Origin: Thecaphora thlaspeos
Taxonomy: Eukaryota; Basidiomycota; Ustilaginomycetes; Urocystidales; Glomosporiaceae
Direction: 5' to 3'
NCBI GenBank assembly: GCA_900291925.1
Contig: UWYS01000016.1
Coordinates: forward strand, 124,001 to 188,000
DNA: 64,000 nt
Below, piece by piece: positions 1 to 10,168 of this stretch. A model generated the notes under the pieces. The model was not told the origin of the DNA. It searched no databases and saw only the letters and a program-made list of their open reading frames with translations. Each line of letters begins with the position of its first letter. The first letter of the stretch is position 1. Made by a program: the position numbers and the translations under genes.

Positions 1-2172
1 ACCAGCCGTCGATGCCGGCGTCGACGCCTCCGGCGAGGACGCGGCTGCAGCGCCGACCACCGCCCAGGAGGAACGCCACTCGGGCTCGGGCGCGGCCTCG
101 TCGTCGTTGCCGTCGCCAGTGTTCAAGATTCCGACGATCCGCGAGTACTTCCGCGACCTCGACTACCTGCTCAACGTCATTTCTGACGGGCCCGTCAAGA
201 GCTTTGCATGGCGGCGCCTCAAATACCTCGAGAGCAAGTGGAACCTCTATTTCCTGCTCAACGAGTACCGCGAGCTGGCTGACATGAAGCGCGTCCCGCA
301 CCGCGACTTCTACAACGTGCGAAAGGTCGACACCCATATCCATCACAGTGCATCGATGAACCAGAAGCACCTGCTCCGCTTCATCAAGGCCAAGATCAAG
401 CGCCACCCGGACGATGTCGTGATTCACCGCGATGGCAAGGACCTCACGCTGCAGGAGGTGTTTGAGTCGCTCAACCTGACCGCCTACGATCTCAGCATCG
501 ATACGCTCGATATGCACGCCCATCAGGACGCCTTCCATCGCTTCGACAAGTTCAATCTCAAGTACAACCCGATGGGTGAGTGGACACGGCGTCGGACCTT
601 CTGCGGTTCGCCTCTCTGCGGCTGCGTCGGTCCTCAGAAGACCTCTCGAGCTGACAAGTCTTCCCGTACCCCGTTCCAACCCATGCTCCCGCGACATCGC
701 AGGCGAGTCGCGCCTGCGTGAGATTTTCCTCAAGACCGACAACCTGATCAAGGGACGCTACCTGGCTGAGATCACAAAGGAGCTGATGGCCGACCTGGAG
801 CAGAGCAAGTATCAGATGGCTGAGTACCGCATCTCGATCTACGGTCGGACTCGCGGCGAGTGGGACAAGCTAGCCAGCTGGGTCGTCGACCACGGCCTGT
901 TCAGCCCCAACGTGCGCTGGCTGATCCAGGTCCCGCGGCTCTACGACGTCTACAAGGCCAACGGCACGGTCGACAACTTCGATCAGATCCTTCGCAATGT
1001 CTTTGAGCCGCTATTCGAGGTAACCCAGGACCCGAAGAGCCACCCGAAGCTCCACGTCTTCCTCCAGCGCGTCATCGGCTTTGACCTGGTGGACGACGAG
1101 AGTAAGTCGGAGCGACGCGTCCATCGCAAATTCCCCGTCCCCAAGCTGTGGGACTTTAAGCACAGCCCACCGTTCAACTACTGGTGAGTCCTCGTTGCCG
1201 TGATGATCAAGGAGGCAGTTGATGTGAAGACCGCTCGAGCTGACACTCACATCCTACGACGGACTCGCCTCGCCCGTGCGACCGACCGACACTGCCAGGC
1301 TCTACTACATGTTTGCCAATATCTCGAGCCTCGGCCAGTGGCGACGAATGCGCGGCTTCAACACGTTCGTCCTTCGACCGCACGCTGGAGAGGCTGGAGA
1401 CACGGACCACATGGCGGCTGCCTTCCTCGCCTCGCAGTCAATCTCGCACGGCATCCTGCTGCGCAAGGTGCCTGCGCTCCAGTACCTCTACTACGTGAGT
1501 TCCTCCCCCTTCCTTTTCGGAATCGCAACGCACGTTTCAGCCGTTCATCCGTTCATCCGTTCTGACGCGAATCTTGCCCTCTCGCTATGCTCTCTGCTAT
1601 GCCCGCTCGCTCGCCCTTAGCTCAAACAAATCGGCCTCGCAATGTCCCCGCTGAGCAACAACGCCCTCTTCCGTTCATACGAGCGCAACCCGTTTCCCAA
1701 CTTCCTCAAGATGGGCATGAATGTCTCGATCTCGACCGACGATCCGCTCCAGTTCCACCTTTCTAAGGAGCCGCTGCTGGAGGAGTACAGCGTTGCGACG
1801 CAGATCTACAAGCTGACGCCAGCCGACATGTGCGAGCTGGCGCGGCACAGCGTGCTGCAGAGCGGCTGGGAGATGGAGATCAAGCGGCACTGGCTTGGGC
1901 CCAACTTCCAACAGGTCGGGCCCCGGGGCAACGTAGTGGCCAAGTCCAACGTTCCGGTGAGTTGCAGGCGCCCGTCGCGTCCTCGAGCAGAAAAGGCATG
2001 GAGGAGGTGAGAGGCGGATGACGTTTTTTTTTTGCTGACACGGCTGAGATTGTTCTTCTCGTTGCTTGTCGCCGGCCACTCACAGGACATCCGACTGCGC
2101 TTCCGCGAGGAGACGCTGAGGGAGGAGCAGGAGCTGATCTGGCAGCACACCAAGCCTTCGCAGCCGCTCTGA
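1..2172 (+). CDS. AMD1: AMP deaminase, 5'-partial
   Basis: Deaminates AMP to IMP in the cytosolic purine nucleotide cycle. The reading frame is open from base 2, so the N-terminus lies outside the window. Five exons splice cleanly: 1-575, 703-1183, 1299-1494, 1621-1956, 2086-2172, all GT-AG. The joins restore family sequence, for example a Trp-Leu-Tyr-Tyr-Met stretch across the second intron. Visible family motifs are the metal-binding [15 protein letters not shown] near the start of the catalytic domain and [11 protein letters not shown] near the end, which carries the catalytic Asp pair. The C-terminus ([10 protein letters not shown] then TGA) is of normal length for fungal AMP deaminases. 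Identification is by recognised family motifs; exon limits are read from splice sites. Confidence 0.93.
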
Positions 2173-3035
2173 GGATCTGTCGCATGTATTTCAACGTTTT
2201 CTCCTCGGTCTAATTCGCTTGCCCTTCGTCATTGGAACCGCGCCGTGCCCTGATCATTGTAATAGAGCCGATCGAGCAGAGATCGTCAAGCACTGATGTC
2301 AACATACTCGCAGTCTGCCTGGCACGGTCGGAAGGTCTGGTATCGTCGTTGTTGTCGTCTTCCCGAGCACGCTTCTCCGACAGCACTCTTCTTCGGCCCC
2401 GATACCGAATCGAAGCGCTCGAGGGGAGGCACGGTGGGTGTCATATCGGGCCTTGATTGACGACCGCGGGTATCTGGCTTCACAAAGCGCTAACTTATCG
2501 TTTTGTACCTCGGTCCACCACCCAACTCCTACTGCGCCCCCACTTCGCGCGATGAGGTCAAAAGCTGGCCGGGACAATGATGTTTTGTGTGGTTGCTTCG
2601 AAATGCTTATCTGGCATGTATGGAGGGATAGAATGCGCTACGGTAATGTTCTCGTGGTTGCTTGCTAATCTTTGAAGGTATTTCTCAACGGGTCGCGGCA
2701 TAAAGAAATGACCCCCCCCCCAACGACGGACCACGGACGACGGACCGGGGACCGGGGATCGTCGATAAGGAGGACGGAAGTAATGTCAGGCTCGATGTTG
2801 ACCTTGGCGCAACGATTCTGGCAGCTGACTTCTATGCAAGCAACGAGTCGTACGTCCGCGTACGTGTAGGTTGTTGGGCGAGAAAGGGAACATCGATCGG
2901 GAGCTGATTGATTCGAGATGCATCGAAAGGAAGCATGGTTCCCAGATAACCGTATAGAAGACCACGTCACGCCATAAAAATATGTATCGTGTGGGATGCA
3001 GTACTGTAACGATACGCTCACCACCCTACCCATGC

Positions 3036-3065
3036 GGTCCGGTCCGGTCCGGTCCGGTCCGGTCC
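3036..3065. repeat. (GGTCC)6 microsatellite
   Basis: Six perfect head-to-tail copies of the pentamer GGTCC in intergenic DNA between AMP deaminase and the permease. Confidence 0.95.
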
Positions 3066-4404
3066 AAGATCACCTGGCACACTTTGGGGAGGAGGTCATG
3101 GCGGTCTGCAGGGGCGTAGGCGCGAGGGCACATGAGCAAAGCAAAGCCGAGGTGGATAAGGCTCATGGCACCAAGGGTCAAGCAGCTGGGGCACAGTAAG
3201 CGGCAACCCGTGCTCCCGTCTCGCAGATAGACGGGGTCCGGGGGCGCCATTGGTCGAATCGACGGGCCAATCAGGTGGCGCCTGCCAGCGGCTTCTTGCC
3301 GTGCCAACAGTGGGCACCGGCCGTACGTGAGAGACACAGCCCTTCTGCCCTAAGCCCGCTGCATGGAATACATTGTTCCGAGCGTCCGCCGGCGAAGGCA
3401 GGCGCCGCCCTACGGCTGTCTGCTCGAAGGCGAACGCCGAGTTGCGGCAGGGTCCAGACCTCTACCGTACAGTACATGACTACAAACTTATGTACAGATA
3501 GAAAGTGGTCACTTTGGGCGATGATGAAAAGGACCACACGACACGTCCCCTCGTCTCTCAAATAGACGGGAAGGAAGTGTAGCGACGACGCGCGTGCGAA
3601 TGGACGGTGTTCCCCTCCCTGGTCGTGGTCTCGGCGCGGAAGGCTGCCCGAAATGGGCCCATCCTTCTCCCCTGGCTCTGGCCCTCGCCCTGACGCAGGC
3701 AGAGGGGACGACTCACCGGCTCGCCGCGCTCGAAAAACGACGTTTCCGGGAATTATCCGCGGGCTCGCTCAGGCGGTACTGCACTGTAACTTCCCCCCGC
3801 TCCCGCTGCTGCTGCTGCTGGCCTGAAGAAATTGAAGGCGGGGTTTGAGAGTCTGGATTATTCGTGCCTCTCCGCTCGAGGCCCCGCTCGGCCAGCTCGC
3901 CGCTATCTCGCCTCCCTACTGGCCCGCCGTTGGCCCCGGCCCTACTTTGCTGCAAGATTGGCGGCCACTTGCTTCTTCCTGCCTACAATGCTTGCTTGCA
4001 TTGATCTTGGTTTGATGGGAAAGAGAGACAAGGGCAGCCGAGCAGTGTCGCTGCACAGGAAAGCCTGAGCTTCGATGTGGCGCCAGCTGTTTAGGTGCCT
4101 CGCCTACCCACATACAGTACAGCCGGCCGATGTGGGTTCTGGTCTCTCTGAACGGACTTGCGCGGCTTGCCCTGTGGTGCCCTCGAGCGGCCATGCGATA
4201 CGTAGCAACAGAGGTTGGCCGGGGCGCTTTGCAGATAATGTACTGTAGACAACCTATGGTCGCCATTCATTGGATGACCCCACGTATGCAGGCAGAGCAG
4301 ACCAGCTTATGCCAGCTGTCGTCCCCCAGCAATGTGGCGTGCAACCGTTGCCCGTCCGTCTGCCTTCGACCCACCTGCCTCTCCCCGGTCGCCCCGGCTA
4401 CATA

Positions 4405-4425
4405 CCTATCTCACACCGAGATAGG
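4405..4425. promoter_or_regulatory. GATA-type inverted repeat upstream of permease
   Basis: A perfect 8-base inverted repeat, CCTATCTC-ACACC-GAGATAGG, presents two AGATAG motifs in opposite orientation about 190 bases before the permease ATG. A further AGATAA lies at 4447-4452. Fungal GATA factors bind HGATAR sites and control nitrogen-source genes, so this is a plausible nitrogen-regulation site. The palindrome is seen; the binding is inferred. Confidence 0.5.
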
Positions 4426-4487
4426 CAAGGCGGTGGCAGCGGTAGCCAGATAACGCGCTGCCCCCCTTTCCCCCCGGACCGGCGAGC

Positions 4488-4496
4488 TTATAAGGC
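4488..4496 (+). promoter_or_regulatory. Possible TATA element of permease gene
   Basis: CTTATAAGG lies about 125 bases upstream of the permease ATG and is followed by pyrimidine-rich leader sequence, as in many fungal promoters. Confidence 0.4.
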
Positions 4497-4615
4497 CTCC
4501 TCTTTCCCTTTCCCTCAGCAGAAGTCGTCGCCCTCATCCAACATTCCTTCTCCCTTTCCTTTCACCCTAGCTTGTTGGCTCCGTCTATATCCGCGCGCGC
4601 GCTCTCTCACACAAG

Positions 4616-6480
4616 ATGTCGACATCACCATCGCCTTCGGAGAAGGAGGCCTTCTCTTCCTCGGTGGAGAAGGACGCCGTCTACACCCTCGAGGACGGCA
4701 ACTACGTCAAGGGCAACGACCTCAACGCCTTCGACCAGCGCCAGGGCGAGGACCTCAAGCCCGCCCTCCTCCCGCGTCACATTGCCATGATTAGTATTGG
4801 AGGTGGGTCAACGCTTCGCTCGCATCCTTTCGCCCGTCACTTCTCGCATCGCCGTTTCTGACGTCCCCTCGTTCAATTTTTAATTTTTAATTTTTGCTTT
4901 TTCTCGTCCTCGCGTCACCAGGTGTCATCGGGACAGGTCTCTTCCTCGGCACGGCCACCTCGCTCCACAACGCCGGTCCCCTCGGTCTCTGGCTTGGCTA
5001 CATCGGCATGGGAAGCGTCTGCTATGCCATGATGATGTCGCTCGGCGAGATGATATCCTACCTTCCCGTCCCCGGTGGACACATCAAGCTCTCCGAGCGC
5101 TTCGTCGGCAAGCCGCTCTCGTTCGCCATGGGCTGGAACTACTGGTACAACTGGACCATCGTTCTCCCCGCCGAGCTCTCCGCCGCCGCCGTCCTCATGT
5201 CATACTGGTCCGACGCTAGCCCCGCCATCTGGATCTCCGTCTACCTCGTCCTCGTTGTCGCAATCAACCTGCTTGGAACGCGCGCCTACGGCGAGGCCGA
5301 GTTCTGGTTCGCCTCGATCAAGATTATCACCATCGTCGGCCTCATCATCCTCGGTATCTGCATCGACCTCGGCGCCGGCGACCAGGGACGCCTCGGATTC
5401 CGCTTCTGGAAGCACCCCGGTCCCTTCAAGCAGTACAACGGCATCGCCGGCTCGCTTGGACGCTTCCTCGGCTTCTTCTCCGTCCTCATCAACGCCGCCT
5501 TTTCCTTCATCGGAACCGAGATTGTCGCCATCGCTTCCGCCGAGGCCAAGAACCCGCGCAGGACGATCCCCAGCGCCATCCGCAAGGTCTGGATTCGTAT
5601 CCTGCTCTTCTACATCACAGGTAAGCACCCGCCTCTACTGGACAGGTCGGCCCTCTCCCGAGAAAAGGAAGAAAGATGACTCACCTGACCACTCCTCTTC
5701 CATATCGCAGGTACCCTCATCATCGGAATGATCTGCTCGTCCAACGCTCCCGAGCTCACCGCCGGTAGCAAGACGGCCGCCCGCTCTCCCTTTGTCGTCG
5801 CCATCAAGAATGCCGGCATCAAGGGTCTGCCCTCGGTCATCAACGCTGCGCTCGTCACGTCGGCCGTCTCGGCAGCCTCGTCGGATCTCTACTCGTCGTC
5901 GCGCGCCCTCTACAGTCTCGCCATCGGCGGCTCGGCCCCGCGTGTCTTTGCGCGCACCACCAAGGGCGGTCTCCCCTACATGGCGGTCGCGGTGTCGATC
6001 GCCTTTTCCGCGCTCTCGTACATGTCGGTGCAGTCGGGAGCGTCCAAGGTGTTTGGCTGGTTCGCCAACATGACGTCGGTCGCCGGTCTGGTGACGTGGT
6101 GGAGCATCGGCATCATGCACATCCGCTTCCGCAAGGCCATGAAGGCGCAGGGCATTTCGCGCGACGTCCTCCCCTTCAAGACGAAGCTCTCGCCCTTCGT
6201 CTCGTGGTACACGATCGCATCCACCACCATCGTCCTCCTCTTCTCCGGCTGGAGCTACTTCCTCAAGGGTAACTGGTCCACGTCCGACTTTGTCACCAAC
6301 TACATCCCCATCCCCTTCTTCGGTGTCCTCTTTGTCAGCAACTGGATCTACAACAAGCGCGCCCTCATCGCTCCAGCCGAAGTTGACCTCGTCACCGGTC
6401 TCCAGGAGATCCTCGACGCAGAGGTCGAAGAGCTTCCTCCCAAGAACGCCTGGGAGAAGTTCTGGAAGTGGATTGCCTAA
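4616..6480 (+). CDS. Amino-acid permease (APC superfamily, YAT type)
   Basis: Proton-coupled amino-acid uptake across the plasma membrane. Exons 4616-4802, 4922-5620 and 5711-6480 give 551 residues, the usual length for yeast-type amino-acid transporters. A hydrophilic N-terminal tail of about 55 residues precedes the first membrane span. The family signature ISIGGVIGTGLFLGTA is restored across the first splice site. SLGEMISYLPVPGG, WNYWYNW and FSFIGTEIVAIASAEAKNP follow in the expected order, with about 12 hydrophobic segments. The C-terminal tail ends in a Trp/Lys-rich segment (WEKFWKWIA). The ATG is the first in a clean leader with promoter elements upstream. Substrate cannot be told from sequence alone; basic or general amino acids are possible. 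It converges on the broken urea transporter, another nitrogen-uptake gene. Confidence 0.92.
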
Positions 6481-7121
6481 GAAAAACGAAAAGATAAAGA
6501 CGTCGTCAATCGTCGCCCGAGTTACGTGCTACGAATCTCTTGTACTTGTTTCCCTAAACCGCACGATATTCCCCAGTGTATCATCTCATGACGTTCACCT
6601 TTAGCCGTCTACTTGTTAGACACGATACCGCAATTGAAACGGGCTTGTTACTTTGTTCACCGTCTCTTGAGCGAGCGAAAGCACGCGGGCCTTGCGATCC
6701 TGGACGAGCAAAACAGCCCGTCCCGGTGGCGTCTCGTGTCTCCGGCCTTCGCACCGTGTCAGTAGACGGAATGCCCAGGCGTGGTGTGCGATCATGACGA
6801 GTCGTTCCTGTCGTCGCATCACCAGGATACGTCGGGCGGGTCCGGCCTACGGATGGTGTCGAGGGACAGCGAGCTATGAGGGGATGCACTTGAACCCCAT
6901 CGTTCCGAGACCGACGTGTTTCTATGTAATCTAGCAAGGACGCTCACAACATCTCAGCTTCAAGATCATCATAGTGGTCAAGATATTCGTAGGCGGACGA
7001 GTCTCTACTTTCTACAATTCATCGAAATACCACGGATCCCCTGTTCACTTTTGCACCCTTCTCCCCCCGTCAAGTCGCGTCCGATGCCCGTCAAGATCTC
7101 TACCAACTCCTTCCTCGACTC
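6481..7121. other. Intergenic, convergent 3' regions
   Basis: Holds the 3' flank of the permease and the decayed 3' end of the urea transporter. In the minus strand, transporter-like codons continue past the TGA at 7122-7124 (Glu-Ser-Arg follows it) to about 7060. Nothing else recognised. Confidence 0.5.
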
Positions 7122-9231
7122 TCACACGGGAAGGACACCGACGGCGATGGCGGTCCAGCAGATCCAAACGAAGCCGATCCAGATGTTAGGCCTCTAGGCC
7201 CGTGGTGTTCCAGATCCTCCTACTCGCCAGACAGGCGGGTATGATGACGCAGAGGAGCAGCGAAGCGACCACGCTGACCCACGTCGTCAATCGTAGCGTC
7301 TTTTTCAGCTGGTCCGCATCCAACCCTGCCCGCTTTGACGTAGTCGATTTCGCCCGTCCACGTTTCCATCGTGGTACTGGGCTTTTCGACTGAGCCGGGT
7401 TCGAGTGTCGGTCTTCTTTTCGATGCTTGGCGAAGAGATGGTAGATGCCGCCGAGGAGGAGGGGTTGGTCGAGGCGTGCGCCTTCTGGAGACGATCCAGG
7501 ACGTCGTCCGGTGCGTTGATGGCTCGTGTTCGTACAAAGTCGTCTTCCGTCTGCGGTCGCAAGACGGTCCAGATGACGGTGACGATCCCTGAGCTGCAGA
7601 GCGACACGAGGTTCCCCGCGAGCGTCGGGTAGTCCATCCCAGTCGTTGTGACGCTCAACGGTCCGTAGAGCGCCTTGGCCGTTACGAGCCACGCGACGAT
7701 CCCGAGCGACAGTCCGCCCACCATGCCGACCATGCATCCCATCCTGTTGGTCTTACGCCACGTCAATCCGCAAAAGATCGGCACGACGGCGGGAGAGATC
7801 AAGATGCCCATGCACAGGTACAACCATCCCAGACCGATACCGGCGTAGAAGAAGATGGTGTCGAACGCTCCCATCACCACGACCCAGAAGACGACGGCGC
7901 CGTGCGTGACGAGGAACATTTCGCGCGACGAGGCGTCGGGTCGGAAGTAGGGCTTGTAAACGTCGAACGAGAGGACCGAAGAGACGGCAACCTGCTGCAC
8001 GCTAGAGGCAGAGGTGACGGCGAGGAAGAGGAGGATCAACATCGCCACTGCCCCACCCTTGCCTGCGATCGCGACGGCGGCGGCCGGGGCGGCGAGACCC
8101 GCGGAGATGTCGGCAGAGCTGAGGAACGGCATCTTGGCGTCGTTGCCCATCAGGCTTCGAGCGGCAAGACCCATCGTCATCGAAAAGAGAAAGGGGATGG
8201 CAAACCAGGCAGAGCCACCTGTGGTAAATCGACGTTGCGATTGCGCACAGACCGCAGAGATCTTTGGTGATCAGCGATCACGATCCACAGGCCTAGCTTG
8301 GCATCTTTTCGTCCGTCGCCGACGCCACTCACCGAGGAGGAAAGCCCTAGCCGCCGTGCTCGGGTTGCTCGCAACCGCACGCTGGTGGTACGACTGGTCG
8401 GCAAAGACGGTTCCAAGGTTGCCGCAGATGTTGATGACGCCGAATACGAGTCCGTTTGAGCTGCGGAACGTCAGCGGCGACCCGCCTGCATTGCCCTCGA
8501 TCAGCTCGCTCGCCTTGAGCTTGGCGACCATCCCTCCGAACCCATCGATCTGGTCGCTGCCGACCCAGACCTTGAAGAAGAAGAGGATGATGGCTAGCAG
8601 CCCCACGGTGTGGGTGTAGTCGGCCATGAGCGTCGCACGCATGCCGCCGACGAGGACGTAGCACGCTACGCTGGTGGGGATGAGCCAGATGGCGGCGAGG
8701 GTGGGAATACCTGTCAGGGTGGTGGCTACCGTCGAACCGCCCACCACCAGCTGGCTCGAGACGAGGAGGTTGGTGACCAGCGCGAAGACGAGGAAGGTTA
8801 GGTGCGTAGCTTTTCCCCACCTCACACGCAGCACCTCGAGGAAGGTGCTGCAGAAGGGAGTGTTGAGCTTGATGCGGCATGCCATGATCGAGCAGAGCAG
8901 GATCTGTATAGTTGCGCCGGAGGCGTACCACCAGCCACCGCTGATGCCCTCCTTGTAAGTTAATTGCTGTGGATTAGAGGAGGGTAGAGGACCATGTCCA
9001 GGCCGAGACGATGCCGGACGCGACGAGGCCCGGCTTGACGGAGCGCGAGGCGGAGGCGAACTCGTCGGTGTCGCTGATGGATAGCGTCGTGTAGCGTTGT
9101 TGGACGAACGAGAGGCCGATGATGAAGAGGGCGAAAAAAAAAAAAAAAAAAAAAAAAAAAGCCAAGCCGAGTCCGCAGACTACGGCTCAGCCCACTCCGG
9201 CAGGGAGGGCTTGGGTCGTTACGGTCGACAT
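7122..9231 (-). pseudogene. DUR3: DUR3-like urea/H+ symporter, multiply disrupted
   Basis: Homologous to sodium:solute symporter family urea transporters of the plasma membrane. Long stretches are intact: 8333-8885 and 7305-8218, joined by a normal 114-base GT-AG intron (8219-8332), with family segments such as ASSVQQVAVSS and GIVSAWTWSSTLL. Lesions read directly: TGA at 9187-9189 (codon 15 from the ATG at 9231-9229); TAA at 8974-8976 where the family has Gln, followed by a one-base shift before TYKEGISGGWWYASGA; two frame changes between about 7300 and 7420; another frame change near 7186-7200; and TGA at 7122-7124 where the family has Trp before Glu-Ser-Arg. A 27-base A-run at 9134-9160 codes for nine consecutive Phe in the first span. 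The stops are explicable as C:G to T:A changes. Sequencing or assembly error is the main alternative, particularly for the frame changes. Confidence 0.75.
9134..9160. repeat. A27 homopolymer inside coding sequence
   Basis: Twenty-seven consecutive A on the plus strand, read as a poly-Phe stretch in the first membrane segment of the broken urea transporter. Runs this long are prone to slippage and to miscounting in sequencing. Confidence 0.95.
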
Positions 9232-10168
9232 CGTGCGTTCAGGAAGTGGCGCGAGGGAAAGCCGCGCTTAGCAGGGTGGGATGTCGGTGTCGTGCGCGAG
9301 CGAGTGCTCGACGGACCAGTTAGAGGGTAACTCTTTGTACTTTCCTCGTCCATCGAACTCCTCCTCGAGAGCCCTCGTTGATAAGCCTTTAGTCGAGTCA
9401 GAGCTGGCTTATCTACCTCGTGGAAGGCGAGCAAGTAAGCTCGGAAGGTCGCCTGCTCGGGTGTCAGGACCTCGTCGAATAGCGATGTGGAGCAAGTGAA
9501 GCGAGCTCTTCGACCCCGCATTCGACAGCCCCCTCTTTGCCACGAGATACCGAGGTGACAAGCGTGGCGCAGCACGCGAGCCCCGACGGCCGACTTTGCG
9601 ACCGCGTCGTATTTTCACGCCGGTCCCACATGATGCTGGCTCACATGGGGCGGCGAGTCGGGAGCGATCCCACCTTCAAGGGAGCCGTGGGAAGAGGTGT
9701 TGTACCAATACCTATCGAGACGAGGAGATATTTTGCTTATCTCGCCCGTCCTTTGCGGCGCTTGCTTATCGCGGTGGAGACGCGCCTAGCTTTGCTGTTG
9801 CAGCCTCCTGGTGGGCCTTATCTCGTATAAAATGCAGGACTACAACGTACGCCGTGGACACGTCCGTAACGCTTGCTGAGGGTAGCGCCGGCAGCACAGC
9901 GGACGAGCCGGACTTGCTGTCGTATGCACAGCATGCTGGCGGTCAGACTGTACAGGCCTGCCCCTGATGCAACAACAGGGGATGGAGAGGAGGCAGAGGT
10001 TCTAAATTGATCCGCGTGTCTTGACAGGGGACGAGGGCCGTGCTCACATCTCGCTCTGCTCCACAGCGGGGTCCGCTTGCTCTCATACGGTCCGCGATGT
10101 CCAGCAGCAGCCATCGTCCTCATCGTCTGGTTGCCTCAGCGCGACGAAGGCTAGCTCCCTCCCCAGTC
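9232..10168. other. Intergenic: urea-transporter promoter region
   Basis: No gene seen. Relative to the leftward transporter this is its upstream region and it contains the GATAAG cluster listed separately. The other end abuts the stop codon of the PPPDE-Trx-PUL gene. Confidence 0.6.
9380..9822. promoter_or_regulatory. Cluster of five GATAAG sites
   Basis: GATAAG occurs at 9380-9385 on the plus strand and as CTTATC at 9408-9413, 9736-9741, 9765-9770 and 9817-9822. All lie within 600 bases upstream of the urea transporter start. GATAAG is the core of fungal nitrogen-regulatory GATA factor sites, and urea transporters are classic targets of nitrogen catabolite repression. Binding is inferred. 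Confidence 0.55.

Larger units (their letters stand above)
2173..4615. other. Intergenic region, permease promoter side
   Basis: No convincing gene in either strand. It holds six tandem copies of GGTCC at 3036-3065, a C-run near 2711, and three TAC(A/T)GTA heptamers (3468, 4113, 4241). The last 220 bases are the probable promoter and leader of the permease. Confidence 0.6.
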
